Position numbers and translations under genes: made by a program | Source of the DNA: Paenibacillus doosanensis | GTDB taxonomy: Bacteria > Bacillota > Bacilli > Paenibacillales > NBRC-103111 | Reading direction: 5' to 3' | Length of the DNA stretch: 64,000 nucleotides | Assembly (NCBI RefSeq): GCF_025060755.1 | Contig: NZ_JANYUY010000048.1 | Coordinates: 1 to 64,000, forward strand | In this document: positions 8,886 to 17,185 of the stretch, piece after piece | How the letters are laid out: the number at the start of each line of letters is the position of its first letter | Numbering within the stretch: the first letter of the stretch is position 1 | The notes under the pieces: generated by a model | The model's database searches: none | Told to the model about the DNA's origin: nothing | Seen by the model: only the letters and a program-made list of their open reading frames with translations

Positions 8886-9980
8886 TTAAGCCGCGCTCTT
8901 GACCTGCTTCCTGGAAGAGGGCGGGCGCAGCCTGCGCATGGCCTGTCCGTACAAATAGGCGGCCAGCCACGGAACGCCGAGGCTGAGGACGAACGCCGTC
9001 AGCGTATACAGATGGTAATCGAGCATACGGCCGCTGCCGTTGTCGACATGCGTGCGCCAGTACGTCAGCACGGCCGGATGCATCAAATAAATGCCGAACG
9101 AGACCGCCCCGAGCGACAGCAGCATTTTGGACAGCGCAGGCAAGTACTTAAGCAGCAGCCGGCCGATCCAGATAAAGCTCATCGACGCAAACATCGGATA
9201 CACGTTGAACACGAGCATATACGCCAAGCCTCCGAACTGTACGCCCTTCAGCTCCGCAAGCAGAAACATTCCCGCGTAGCTGCAGCCAAGCAGCACGCTC
9301 AAGGGCAGCACCCAGACGATATGCTTATTGATCCATCCGATAAAAGCTTCGTAGCGCATGCCCAAATAACCGCCCAGCGCAAACAGGCTGAAATACGTAA
9401 CGCATAATGAGGCGCTGTGAGGCAGCGGCTCGATCCAATGTGAATAGAGATAGCCTCCTGCCTGAACAAGAATGCCGATGAGAAACAGACTGCGGCCGAA
9501 CCACGCAAAAGCGCGGCTTAGCCAGACCATCAGAGGAAACAGCAAATAAAACTGCACGATGATGACCATAAAATATAAATGATAGGACGCATCGGCCCAC
9601 GGCAGCAAATCGCCGAACTCCGCCCAGTCGAAATGCAAATTCGCGGGCGCGTAAATCCATTGGTTGTATACATAATAAAAAGCCGACCATATCAAATAAG
9701 GAAACAGTACCTGCTTAACCCGCTTCAAATAAAAGGTAACCGCCTTTTTGCCGCTCCAATCGTCGAAGTACCGGTAGAACAACACCAAGCCGCTTATAAA
9801 AATAAAGACGGGCACGGCAAAGTTGCTCAGCTTGTTGACGGCCAAATACAGCGCTTGCGAGCCGCTGCCGACAGGGATTTCGACGGTTGCCTCCGAGCTG
9901 TTGTGAATGATCAATACGGCCAAAATGGCAATTGCCCTGACAATATCCAGCTCCAATAATTTTGCTTTTTTCACAGCCAA
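8886..9980 (-). CDS. Membrane acyltransferase (acyltransferase-3 / OafA-WecH type)
   Basis: A 364-residue protein with about ten transmembrane helices. The start ELDIVRAIAILAVLIIHNSS is typical of the acyltransferase-3 family, with its helix-1 Arg and His residues, and FAVPVFIFISGLVLFYRY follows as in family members. These enzymes transfer O-acyl groups to surface polysaccharides or lipids; the substrate cannot be deduced. TTG 9980 follows AAGGA by ten bases; GTG 9974 is an alternative. It is divergent from the DeoR gene across an AT-rich region. Confidence 0.8.
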   Translation of the reverse strand: MAVKKAKLLELDIVRAIAILAVLIIHNSSEATVEIPVGSGSQALYLAVNKLSNFAVPVFIFISGLVLFYRYFDDWSGKKAVTFYLKRVKQVLFPYLIWSAFYYVYNQWIYAPANLHFDWAEFGDLLPWADASYHLYFMVIIVQFYLLFPLMVWLSRAFAWFGRSLFLIGILVQAGGYLYSHWIEPLPHSASLCVTYFSLFALGGYLGMRYEAFIGWINKHIVWVLPLSVLLGCSYAGMFLLAELKGVQFGGLAYMLVFNVYPMFASMSFIWIGRLLLKYLPALSKMLLSLGAVSFGIYLMHPAVLTYWRTHVDNGSGRMLDYHLYTLTAFVLSLGVPWLAAYLYGQAMRRLRPPSSRKQVKSAA

Positions 9981-10103
9981 TCAAATCCAATCCTTCCATT
10001 CCGTCGCGATTCTTCATACGGACGAACGCGGCGGCAATAAGTGAAACGTACCTCATGCATTGTACCATAAATGATTCGCTATAAATTAAGCGAAAATCCA
10101 AAA

Positions 10104-10173
10104 ACTTATTTTCACGTAAAATAACTTATAATCACTTAAATGTTATTGCCAATTTCACTTATATCCACTTATA
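10104..10173. promoter_or_regulatory. Phased ACTTAWW repeats, candidate DeoR operator
   Basis: The heptamer ACTTATA or a close variant begins at 10104, 10124, 10134, 10157 and 10167. The 10-base steps put pairs on one face of the helix. The array lies between divergent genes and just upstream of the DeoR-family regulator, so it is a likely binding region, by inference only. Confidence 0.45.
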
Positions 10174-10223
10174 ATATTCATAAAAATGCTACATATTTTT
10201 TTCCGCAAGGAGGGTGTGCCCGT

Positions 10224-11006
10224 TTGTATCAGGAGGAAAGACTGATCGGCATTTTACAGCATTTAGAACAGTATCAGCGCATTAACCTCGACACGATATG
10301 CGAGCTGTTCGACGTCTCCAGAGATACCGCGCGCAGAGATATTATCAAGCTGGAAGAACAGGGAAGCATTCTGCGCACGCGCGGCGGCGCCATTCTGCCG
10401 ACGTTAACGAATCAGGTCGCCAATTACAGCGACCGGCTGCGCGACGAAGCGACGATCCCGTCCAAACAGGCGATCGGCAGGCTGGCCGCCTCCCTTCTTC
10501 ACGACGGCGATTACTTGCTGCTCGACGCTTCCACGACAGTCCAATACGCCGCGGAAAGCATCCGCACCCAGGGCCATGTCATCGTAACGAACTCCATCGA
10601 CATCGCCGATATTCTAAACCGCAAGGAAGGCATCGACGTCCATCTGCTGGGCGGCAAGCTCCACCCGGAGCACAGGCTCATCTACGGCGCGCGGGCGTTG
10701 GATATGCTGAAGGATTATCATGTCCACAAGCTGCTGCTCGGCACCTGCGCCATTACGCCGGACGGCCTCACCAATCCGTACGAGGAGGAAGGCTATCTCG
10801 TCAGGGAAATGATGCGCCGGGCGGATCAGGTGATTCTGCTTGCGGACCGCACCAAATTCGGCAGGCGGCAGTTCAACCGGATATCGGGACTGGAACGAAT
10901 CGATATTTTGATTACGGATCAGGAGCCCGATGAACAAATGAAGCAAGCTTTATATCGGCACGAAATCGATATTATGATCGCCAAAGGAGATGCTCCTCAT
11001 GATTAA
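10224..11006 (+). CDS. DeoR-family transcriptional regulator
   Basis: A 260-residue regulator. The N-terminal helix-turn-helix (YQRINLDTICELFDVSRDTA, residues about 17-36) and the wing ending LRTRGGAI are typical of DeoR proteins. The C-terminal DeoR sensor domain is marked by VIVTNSIDIADIL, VHLLGGKL and ADRTKFG. Family members respond to phosphorylated sugars. TTG 10224 lies nine bases after AAGGAGGG at 10207-10214. Its end overlaps the HAD phosphatase start by eight bases, and a sugar transporter follows, so it probably represses this sugar operon in response to a sugar phosphate. Confidence 0.9.
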   Translation: MYQEERLIGILQHLEQYQRINLDTICELFDVSRDTARRDIIKLEEQGSILRTRGGAILPTLTNQVANYSDRLRDEATIPSKQAIGRLAASLLHDGDYLLLDASTTVQYAAESIRTQGHVIVTNSIDIADILNRKEGIDVHLLGGKLHPEHRLIYGARALDMLKDYHVHKLLLGTCAITPDGLTNPYEEEGYLVREMMRRADQVILLADRTKFGRRQFNRISGLERIDILITDQEPDEQMKQALYRHEIDIMIAKGDAPHD

Positions 11007-11817
11007 ACTTATCGTAAGCGACCTGGACGGCACCCTGCTGCAAAAAGGCCATCATATTCACGATAGAGACCGTCAGGCCATCAACGAGGCGCTGGGCCGC
11101 GGCCTGGACGTCTGCTTCGCCTCCGGCCGCATGTACCCGGAAATCCGTCACGTCATGAACGAGCTCGGGCTGCAAGTGCATGCGGTCTCGCAAAACGGCG
11201 CTTATGTCCATACTTCGGAGGGCGAGAGGATCGTCGCCAATACGTTCGATACGGGGCTGATCCGCGAGCTCGCGATTGCGGCCGAAGGCTGGCCGCTCGT
11301 TACCGTCATGTGCGCTCCGGAGCATTATGTCTTGACCGAGCTTAACGAAAGCAATGCTCACATTCAAGCCAATTTGTTAGCCCCGCTGCATGTCATGCCT
11401 CATGCCGTTGAAGCGCTGGGCGGCGAGCTCTTGTGCGGCAAAATCACTTATCTCGGCGACATCGACCGGCTGCGAATGCTGCAGAAGCAGCTGCTTGACG
11501 TTTACGGAGAACGGATCGACGCTTACATCGCCGATGTCGATTGTCTGGACGTCATGCCGCGGCATGTTTCCAAAGGAACAGGGCTGCAGGCGCTGCTGAG
11601 CTATCTGAATCTGTCGCCCGAGGAGATGCTCTGCATCGGCGACTCCTTCAACGACGTCGCGATGTTCGCCGAAACTCCGCACAGCTTCGCCATCGCGGCA
11701 AGCCATCCCGACCTGAAGGCACGGGCCTCCCATGAAGCGCAAGGCGTAGCCGATGCGATCGCATGGGCGCTGCAGGCAAACGCCGAGCGGCTGTCCCGGA
11801 AGGACGGCGGAGCATGA
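10999..11817 (+). CDS. Cof-type HAD phosphatase
   Basis: A 272-residue haloacid dehalogenase superfamily hydrolase of the Cof subfamily (C2 cap). Motif I is VSDLDGTLL with nucleophile Asp near residue 9, motif II lies in CFASGRM, motif III Lys in VSKGTGL, and motif IV is CIGDSFNDVAMF. Such enzymes dephosphorylate sugar phosphates or similar small molecules. ATG 10999 overlaps the regulator's stop and has AAAGGAG upstream. The stop overlaps the transporter start as ATGA, so the three genes are translated as a coupled unit. Confidence 0.88.
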   Translation: MIKLIVSDLDGTLLQKGHHIHDRDRQAINEALGRGLDVCFASGRMYPEIRHVMNELGLQVHAVSQNGAYVHTSEGERIVANTFDTGLIRELAIAAEGWPLVTVMCAPEHYVLTELNESNAHIQANLLAPLHVMPHAVEALGGELLCGKITYLGDIDRLRMLQKQLLDVYGERIDAYIADVDCLDVMPRHVSKGTGLQALLSYLNLSPEEMLCIGDSFNDVAMFAETPHSFAIAASHPDLKARASHEAQGVADAIAWALQANAERLSRKDGGA

Positions 11818-13004
11818 ACAAGCTGATTTGGATCGGCTGCTGCTTTTATTTGCTGATCGGCTTCACCTCCGTCGTCGCAGCGGCTCTGCTGCCGGAGCTG
11901 ATGGCTCATTACGGCCGCGACTACGCCGACGGCGGCAATTTGATCTTCGCGCAATTTTCCGGATTTCTGCTCGGGGTCGTTACGCAGCCTTGGTGGTCCA
12001 AGCGCTTCGGGCGCATCCGCATGCTTTCTTTCACATTATATTTTATCGCGATCGGTTATTTGGCGATCGGTCTGCTTCCCCCTTGGCCGGTCGTACTGCT
12101 AACCTTGCCGCTCGTCGGCTTCGGCTCGGGGATGATCGAATCGACGGTAGGAGCTCTCATCATCGATGCGATCGAGGATAAAAAAGCGGTCGCCATGAGC
12201 CGGCTGGAAGTGTTTTTCGGAGCCGGAGCCCTGCTGATGCCCGTCTTGATCAGCCTTCTGATCGCCGTAGGCCGCTGGGAGCTTACCTTCTTCTTGACTT
12301 GTCTGTTCGCCGTCCTGCTGTCGCTGATTTGGCGGCGCTACAGCTCGGTCAACCGGCAGCTGCTTACAGCGGGCGGCGCTTCGCACGAGAGCGGATCGTC
12401 AACTGCCGCGACCGCTCCTTATAGAGGGAGTGGACTTACGATGCTGGTTTGCTGTATTGTCGTATTTTTCATCTACGTAGGTCTGGAAATGAGCATTGTC
12501 AACTTCCTGCCTTCGATTCTGCTTGAAACAATGAAAGTCGACACTGCCGTAGCTTCATTAAGCGTCAGCTTTTTTTGGGCGACGATGGTATTGGGGAGAC
12601 TCGTCTGCGGCGTGCTGGCGGAGAAATACGGCTATACCCGCTATTTGCTCCTATGCTCGATCGCGACGGTGCTGACGCTGATCGGCTTCGCCGTATCGGA
12701 CCGGCTTGCCGGAGCGTTCGTCATGATATTGCTGATCGGCTTGTTCATGTCCGGTTTATTCTCCATAACGCTCATATTCAGCAACTCCTTATTCCCCGGT
12801 CAGACGGAGCGGACGACAAGCAAATTGATCGCATCCAGCGGAATCGGGGGGGCCGCCTTTTCGTGGCTGACCGGACGATTTATGGAGCAGGCTCCGATCT
12901 CCTTCACCTTATGGTTTCTCGTCGCGCTGGGAACGCTGCTCGTTCTGATGCTGTTTGTCATCTCCCGGATGAAGCCGCGGCATTCCGTGCAGTATACATC
13001 TTAA
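11814..13004 (+). CDS. MFS sugar transporter, GlcP-like
   Basis: A 396-residue major facilitator superfamily permease with about twelve hydrophobic helices. The segments FAQFSGFLLGVVTQP, GFGSGMIESTVGALIIDAIE and MSRLEVFFGAGALLMPVLI resemble the corresponding parts of the Bacillus glucose/mannose symporter GlcP as I recall it. The substrate is therefore probably a sugar. Start ATG 11814 overlaps the phosphatase stop. As third gene of a DeoR-HAD-MFS operon it would supply the substrate that the regulator senses after phosphorylation. Confidence 0.8.
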   Translation: MNKLIWIGCCFYLLIGFTSVVAAALLPELMAHYGRDYADGGNLIFAQFSGFLLGVVTQPWWSKRFGRIRMLSFTLYFIAIGYLAIGLLPPWPVVLLTLPLVGFGSGMIESTVGALIIDAIEDKKAVAMSRLEVFFGAGALLMPVLISLLIAVGRWELTFFLTCLFAVLLSLIWRRYSSVNRQLLTAGGASHESGSSTAATAPYRGSGLTMLVCCIVVFFIYVGLEMSIVNFLPSILLETMKVDTAVASLSVSFFWATMVLGRLVCGVLAEKYGYTRYLLLCSIATVLTLIGFAVSDRLAGAFVMILLIGLFMSGLFSITLIFSNSLFPGQTERTTSKLIASSGIGGAAFSWLTGRFMEQAPISFTLWFLVALGTLLVLMLFVISRMKPRHSVQYTS

Positions 13005-13029
13005 TTTAAGCACAACGCAGACTTCATTC

Positions 13030-13066
13030 AACGCTATGGACCGTTCTTTCGGTTCATAGCGTTGTT
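13030..13066 (+). terminator. Terminator of the DeoR-HAD-MFS operon
   Basis: AACGCTATG (13030-13038) pairs with CATAGCGTT (13055-13063), with an inner ACCG/CGGT extension, followed by a short T-rich run. Confidence 0.6.
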
Positions 13067-13102
13067 TGGCTATCGGCAAGACCAGGCAGGCTCGGGCGGC
13101 GC

Positions 13103-13131
13103 TTTACATTCGCCGCGCCGTCTGGTACTAT
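13103..13131 (+). promoter_or_regulatory. Sigma-A promoter of the XRE-def operon
   Basis: TTTACA (13103-13108) and TACTAT (13126-13131) are spaced by 17 bases, a good match to the sigma-A consensus. Initiation would fall close to the palindrome at 13140-13156. Confidence 0.65.
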
Positions 13132-13139
13132 AAGGAAAC

Positions 13140-13156
13140 ATTAGGCATTACCTAAT
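13140..13156. promoter_or_regulatory. Palindrome ATTAGG-N5-CCTAAT, candidate operator
   Basis: Perfect 6-bp half sites separated by CATTA lie at the predicted transcription start, between the promoter and the helix-turn-helix gene. Autoregulation by that gene is the simplest reading. Confidence 0.5.
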
Positions 13157-13221
13157 ATATTAAGCTATTAACTAATCTCCCTCATGAACCTATTGTGGAA
13201 GATAGAAGGGCAGGTGACATC

Positions 13222-13467
13222 ATGCTTGTCTGGATGCTGCGCCAAGTTATGGCGGCAAGAGGCATATGGACGGGGGCCGCGCTCGCGCGTCTGCTGCAGG
13301 AGAAGGCGAATTATACGCTGTCTCCTCCTTCGATCAGCGCGCTGCTCACCGGTCAGCCGAGACAAATGAAGGCGGAGACGCTGGACGCCTTATGCACGGC
13401 GCTGGAATGTACGCCGAACGATCTGTGGGTGCATACCCCTACCAAACATGCGGCACAAGGAGGCTAA
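13222..13467 (+). CDS. XRE/Cro-type helix-turn-helix regulator
   Basis: An 81-residue DNA-binding protein made almost entirely of one HTH domain. It shows the pattern GAALARLLQEKANYTLSPPS, SISALLTGQPRQMKAETLDA, LCTALECTPNDLW, which is the small YozG-like Cro/C1 group. ATG 13222 follows AGGTGA at a suitable distance; an in-frame ATG at 13195 has no comparable site. It is only six bases from the deformylase gene, so the two are co-transcribed. A promoter and a palindrome stand upstream. Confidence 0.75.
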   Translation: MLVWMLRQVMAARGIWTGAALARLLQEKANYTLSPPSISALLTGQPRQMKAETLDALCTALECTPNDLWVHTPTKHAAQGG

Positions 13468-13473
13468 ACGATT

Positions 13474-13989
13474 ATGGCTGTCAAAACGATAGTTCCGTTC
13501 GGCGAATCGATTTTACGTAAGAAAGCGAAGCCCGTTACCGAGTTTAACGCAAAGCTGGAGAAGCTGCTGGACGATATGACCGATACGCTGTACGACGCCG
13601 GCGGCAGCGGGCTCGCCGCTCCGCAAATCGGCATCTTAAGAAGAGTCGTCGTGATGGATTGCGGCGAAGGTCTGATCGAGCTGATCAATCCCGAAATCAT
13701 AGACATGGGCGGCGAACAGACCGGTCCGGAGGCCTGTCTGTCCTATCCGAACTACTCCGGCATTGTAAAGCGGGCGCAGCGCGTCTCGATCCGCGCCAAG
13801 GACCGCCGCGGCAATCCGTTCGAGCTGGAAGGCAAAGGCTACCTGGCCCGCTGCATCCAGCATGAAATCGATCATTTGAACGGCGTGCTGTTCGTCGATC
13901 ACGTCCGGGATCATGTTCTGTACCATGACTATACGAAAGAGCGGGTTCCCCTGATCGACGTGCTTCGCCTAACGAATGAAGGCCTTTAA
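13474..13989 (+). CDS. def: Peptide deformylase
   Basis: A 171-residue metallo-enzyme that removes the N-formyl group from new proteins. The three motifs are present: GSGLAAPQIG (45-53), EACLS with metal ligand Cys88, and HEIDHLNG with ligands His130 and His134 and catalytic Glu131. Motif 2 has Ala where EGCLS is usual. ATG 13474 has AAGGAGG upstream. Its partner is a tiny XRE regulator rather than the usual fmt/priA neighbourhood, so this may be a second, regulated deformylase of the genome; that cannot be tested here. Confidence 0.93.
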   Translation: MAVKTIVPFGESILRKKAKPVTEFNAKLEKLLDDMTDTLYDAGGSGLAAPQIGILRRVVVMDCGEGLIELINPEIIDMGGEQTGPEACLSYPNYSGIVKRAQRVSIRAKDRRGNPFELEGKGYLARCIQHEIDHLNGVLFVDHVRDHVLYHDYTKERVPLIDVLRLTNEGL

Positions 13990-14053
13990 TGAAGGCTGCT
14001 TTTCCCGAAGAATGCCGCTGCCTTCGGGCATTGCCGGGAATAAGGTTCATCGC

Positions 14054-14113
14054 AAAAAAACACAGTTTCCGTGCGGGCGCCCTTGCAAGCTCCCGACGTA
14101 AACTGTGTTTTTC
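14054..14113. terminator. Bidirectional terminator between def and the propeller lipoprotein
   Basis: AAAACACAGTTT on the left pairs with AAACTGTGTTTT on the right around a GC-rich inner stem. The A run before and T run after make it usable from both strands, fitting the convergent genes. Confidence 0.75.
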
Positions 14114-14162
14114 CACATAGAGAGGTTTAAGTTATCCTCTTCAAGCCCTCCGTCCGCCTGCT

Positions 14163-15458
14163 TTAGGAAGCCGGCTTGCCGAAGGTATGAACGGCGTCCC
14201 ACTTCTTGCCGCCGTCTTGCGTCCGGTACAGCACGGACGGCTTATCGTAGCCTCTAATGACGATCCAGCCCTGCTTGCCGTCGATAAAGGAAGCCTCCGC
14301 CTCAACGCCGGGCAGCTGCTGCTCCCCGTTCGTCCATGTAATTCCTCCGTCCTGCGTCCAACCGACGGTGACGGCGCCCATATCCGAGCAAGGAGGGCAT
14401 ACCCCGGTCAGGAAGGCGGTCTGCGGATTAACGACGATAAGCTGGCCCGGCTTCGTTCCCGGCCCTTTCGGTCCCGCCTGCTCGTTGATTTTGTAGCCCG
14501 GCGCGGGACCGCCGCCCGCCGTGGAGTTAGCGACGACCGGCTTCCAGCTCTTGCCCTCGTCCTTGCTGTGAAGCAGCGTATACGAGGTCTGGTTCATCCC
14601 GGTCTCGCCGACCAGCAAAACCCAGACGTCGCTGCTTTCCGTAGAACGGATCGTCGCCCCCGTCACTTGACTGACGGTAGCATGCGTCCATACCGGTTTC
14701 CACGTTTTGCCCCCGTCCTTCGTCAGCTGGATCTCGTAATTCGAGTCTTTCATCGTGACGGCCCAGCCCTGATCCTTCGTCAGGAAAAACGGTTCTCCTT
14801 TGGTGTTCGCCGGTATCGGCAAAGCGGTCCACGTCTTGCCTCCGTCAGCCGTATACTGATTGCCGCTGAAGCCCTCCTGCTCGGAGATGAACCGGATATC
14901 GGGACCGATGGGAGCCGCTTCCGCCACCGCGGACCAATGAGCCCCGCCGTCGCCGGTATGCAGCAGGCGGGCCTGGGCTCCGTCTTTACCGGCTTGCCCC
15001 GCTTCGCGGTTCGGGGACACATAAGCCCAGCCGACCTGGTTGTTCAAGAACGAGAATGATTGGGCGCTTCCTGCGCCCTGATACTGCGTCTCCCAGGTCT
15101 TCCCGCCGTCTTTGGTGTGAAGCACCGCACCCGGTCCTCCCGTCCATCCCTCTGTCGCGCTGACGAACTGCACGGAGCCGACGGCTACTTCGTTTGCTGC
15201 GGGCTCCGATGATTGAACTGGCTTGGATGGATCGGCCGGAGCGCCTCCCGAAGCGTCCGACGCTCCGTTTCCGCCGCTTGCAGCCGGCGGAGCGGACGAT
15301 TCTTCCTGTTGGGCGGCCGGTTCTTGATCGGCCGATACCGCCGGGCTATCGTTTGCCGGCGTGTTGGCGGCTGCAGGCTGATGCTGACAGCCTGCAGCCA
15401 ACGCCAGTATAAATACGGCGGCGAGAATAAGTAAACGCGAGCTTTTCATAAATGTCAT
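14163..15458 (-). CDS. Ycf48-like beta-propeller lipoprotein
   Basis: A 431-residue exported lipoprotein. The N terminus MTFMKSSRLLILAAVFILAL ends in lipobox LAAGC, so Cys is lipidated, then comes an Ala/Ser/Pro/Glu-rich linker of about 75 residues. The rest holds at least seven Asp-box (BNR) motifs of the type KDGGKTW (for example HTKDGGKTWET, TADGGKTWTAL, TKDGGKTWKPV, SKDEGKSWKPV, TQDGGKKWDAV), which form beta-propeller blades as in Ycf48/sialidase-like proteins. The ligand is unknown. ATG 15458 follows AGAGGAGTG at good spacing. Confidence 0.82.
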   Translation of the reverse strand: MTFMKSSRLLILAAVFILALAAGCQHQPAAANTPANDSPAVSADQEPAAQQEESSAPPAASGGNGASDASGGAPADPSKPVQSSEPAANEVAVGSVQFVSATEGWTGGPGAVLHTKDGGKTWETQYQGAGSAQSFSFLNNQVGWAYVSPNREAGQAGKDGAQARLLHTGDGGAHWSAVAEAAPIGPDIRFISEQEGFSGNQYTADGGKTWTALPIPANTKGEPFFLTKDQGWAVTMKDSNYEIQLTKDGGKTWKPVWTHATVSQVTGATIRSTESSDVWVLLVGETGMNQTSYTLLHSKDEGKSWKPVVANSTAGGGPAPGYKINEQAGPKGPGTKPGQLIVVNPQTAFLTGVCPPCSDMGAVTVGWTQDGGITWTNGEQQLPGVEAEASFIDGKQGWIVIRGYDKPSVLYRTQDGGKKWDAVHTFGKPAS

Positions 15459-15792
15459 GTTGCACACTCCTCTGCTAGTTTGTTTCTTTCCTTCTTCCTT
15501 CAACCTTGCATACGGCCGTTCATGCGGCGGCATTCGGCCGCTCGCCTAAAGCCGCATTAATATACTTGGCGGGTTTGCCCATACGTCTTTATGGGCGAGA
15601 CGCTTCTCTCCTATTATTGACGAAACAAACAGAAAAATAGTTACAGCCGCAGCCTTTTTTAGCAATAGGAAGACAGAGCCCGCTTTGCCGCCGCATTTGC
15701 AGTTTCTTTTCACCAAGGTTAAAACGCCCTCATATGATGAAGTAGTTCACTTGATTAGTCATGCGAGTTGGCGCTGGGAAGGAGTTGCAAGA
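15459..15792. other. Intergenic region upstream of the ATP-grasp cluster
   Basis: Divergent gap of about 330 bases. It contains the leader of the lipoprotein gene and, near 15711-15739, a sigma-K-like promoter for the rightward ATP-grasp genes. Two short inverted sequences around GCCGC/GCGGC are present. No further gene seen. Confidence 0.6.
15711..15739 (+). promoter_or_regulatory. Candidate mother-cell (sigma-K/E) promoter of the ATP-grasp cluster
   Basis: CACC at 15711-15714 and CATATGATG at 15731-15739 are 16 bases apart, close to the sigma-K pattern mACm-N16-CATAnnnTA (last base differs). The site lies about 50 bases before GTG 15793. Sigma-E reading of the same -10 is possible. Confidence 0.4.
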
Positions 15793-17166
15793 GTGAAAAG
15801 AACGAAGGTCAAAATCGTAGTTCCAAGTGCCGGCAAGAGCAGCAGCTTGGACGGTCGGACCATCATGCTCAGCGATGCATTGCTAAAAAGATGGAAAATC
15901 TCGACGCAAACACCGCTTACGCTGCGCTTCGGCTCGGCAAAGCATGAGGTCACGGTCGCATCCACGTCTCAAACCGGCGTCCTTCGGATCAACGACTCCA
16001 TCGCAGCCGAATGGGGTCTGTCTCACGGCGACTCGTTGTGCCTGCAATACAAAGCGAGCACCCGAACCCTTCACATCGGGCCGTTAATCGGCGTTATGAT
16101 AAGCCGTGTATATCCCGGAAACGTCGATAGACCGTTCGGCGCGATTACGGCGTTTTGCCGGGAATTGACCGATGCATGCAAGCTGTACGGCGCCTCTGTG
16201 TATTTCGTCACTCCGGATGATCTTAACGGTCAGAGCGATACGGTCAGAGGCTGGCACTATGCCGGCAAATGGGAGAAGCAGCCTTTTCCGGTTCCCCATG
16301 TCATTTACAATCGTCTGACCTCCCGAAAGCTGGAAAACCGCGCAAACGTCCAGCAGTTCATTCGTCATGCGAAAACGCAGTACCAGTCCGTGCTGTTTAA
16401 CGAAAAATATTTGAACAAGACCGAGGTCTTCGATGCGTTAAACAAAGAAAACGGTCTCCATACGTATTTGCCGGAGTCCCATCTGCTGCAAAATTTTCAA
16501 ATGTTAAAAACGATGTGCGCCAAATACCCGGTCGTGTTTCTCAAACCGATTACGGGCAGTCTCGGAAAAGGCATTATCCGCATCACCCGGCAAGCGGATC
16601 AAACCTATGTCTGTCACTTCACAAATCTAAGCAGCACCCGCAAGCAGTCGTTCGCCAAGCTGAGCCAATTGTTTGCCGCTATATCGAGGAAGATCAAGCA
16701 GCGGCGCTATCAGATTCAGCAGGGGCTCAGTCTGATCGCGGTCGGCGGGCGACCGGTCGATTTCCGCGCCCTAGTACAGCGCAACGAGGCCGGTCAATGG
16801 GGAATTACGTCCATTGTGGCGAGGATCGCCGGAAATCATCATTTTGTTTCCAACCTGGCGCGCGGCGGGAGTCTCTCCTCCGTGAAGGAGGCGCTTGCCA
16901 GATCGAGCTCGACGGCCGCCTCGGGCGGCGCAATTAAGCTGAGGAGAGCGGCGCTGGCGATAGCCAAGGGCGTCGAAGCGCAAATTCCTGCTCATTTCGC
17001 CGAGCTCGGCATCGATTTGGCTCTGGATACGCAAGGGCGCGTATGGCTGCTCGAAGTCAATTCCAAGCCGTCCAAGGATGACAACACCCCTTTGTCGACC
17101 GATCGGAAAATTCGTCCGTCCGTACGACGGATCGTACAGTATTCGCGCTTTGCCGCGAAATTTTGA
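15793..17166 (+). CDS. YheC/YheD-type ATP-grasp protein 1 (long form)
   Basis: A 457-residue ATP-grasp protein of the YheC/YheD group, which is linked to the spore coat. The first hundred residues form a beta-rich domain (KVKIVVPSAGKSS to LHIGPLIGVMISR), followed by a substrate domain and the ATP-grasp core: nucleotide-binding Lys in VFLKPITGSLGKGIIRI, DFRALVQRN, and the metal-binding segment ELGIDLALDTQGRVWLLEVN. ATP-grasp enzymes ligate a carboxylate to an amine via acyl-phosphate; the substrate here is unknown. GTG 15793 lies eight bases after AAGGAG. First of five tandem paralogues. Confidence 0.85.
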   Translation: MKRTKVKIVVPSAGKSSSLDGRTIMLSDALLKRWKISTQTPLTLRFGSAKHEVTVASTSQTGVLRINDSIAAEWGLSHGDSLCLQYKASTRTLHIGPLIGVMISRVYPGNVDRPFGAITAFCRELTDACKLYGASVYFVTPDDLNGQSDTVRGWHYAGKWEKQPFPVPHVIYNRLTSRKLENRANVQQFIRHAKTQYQSVLFNEKYLNKTEVFDALNKENGLHTYLPESHLLQNFQMLKTMCAKYPVVFLKPITGSLGKGIIRITRQADQTYVCHFTNLSSTRKQSFAKLSQLFAAISRKIKQRRYQIQQGLSLIAVGGRPVDFRALVQRNEAGQWGITSIVARIAGNHHFVSNLARGGSLSSVKEALARSSSTAASGGAIKLRRAALAIAKGVEAQIPAHFAELGIDLALDTQGRVWLLEVNSKPSKDDNTPLSTDRKIRPSVRRIVQYSRFAAKF

Positions 17167-17185
17167 CTGATGTTGAGGTGATCTC

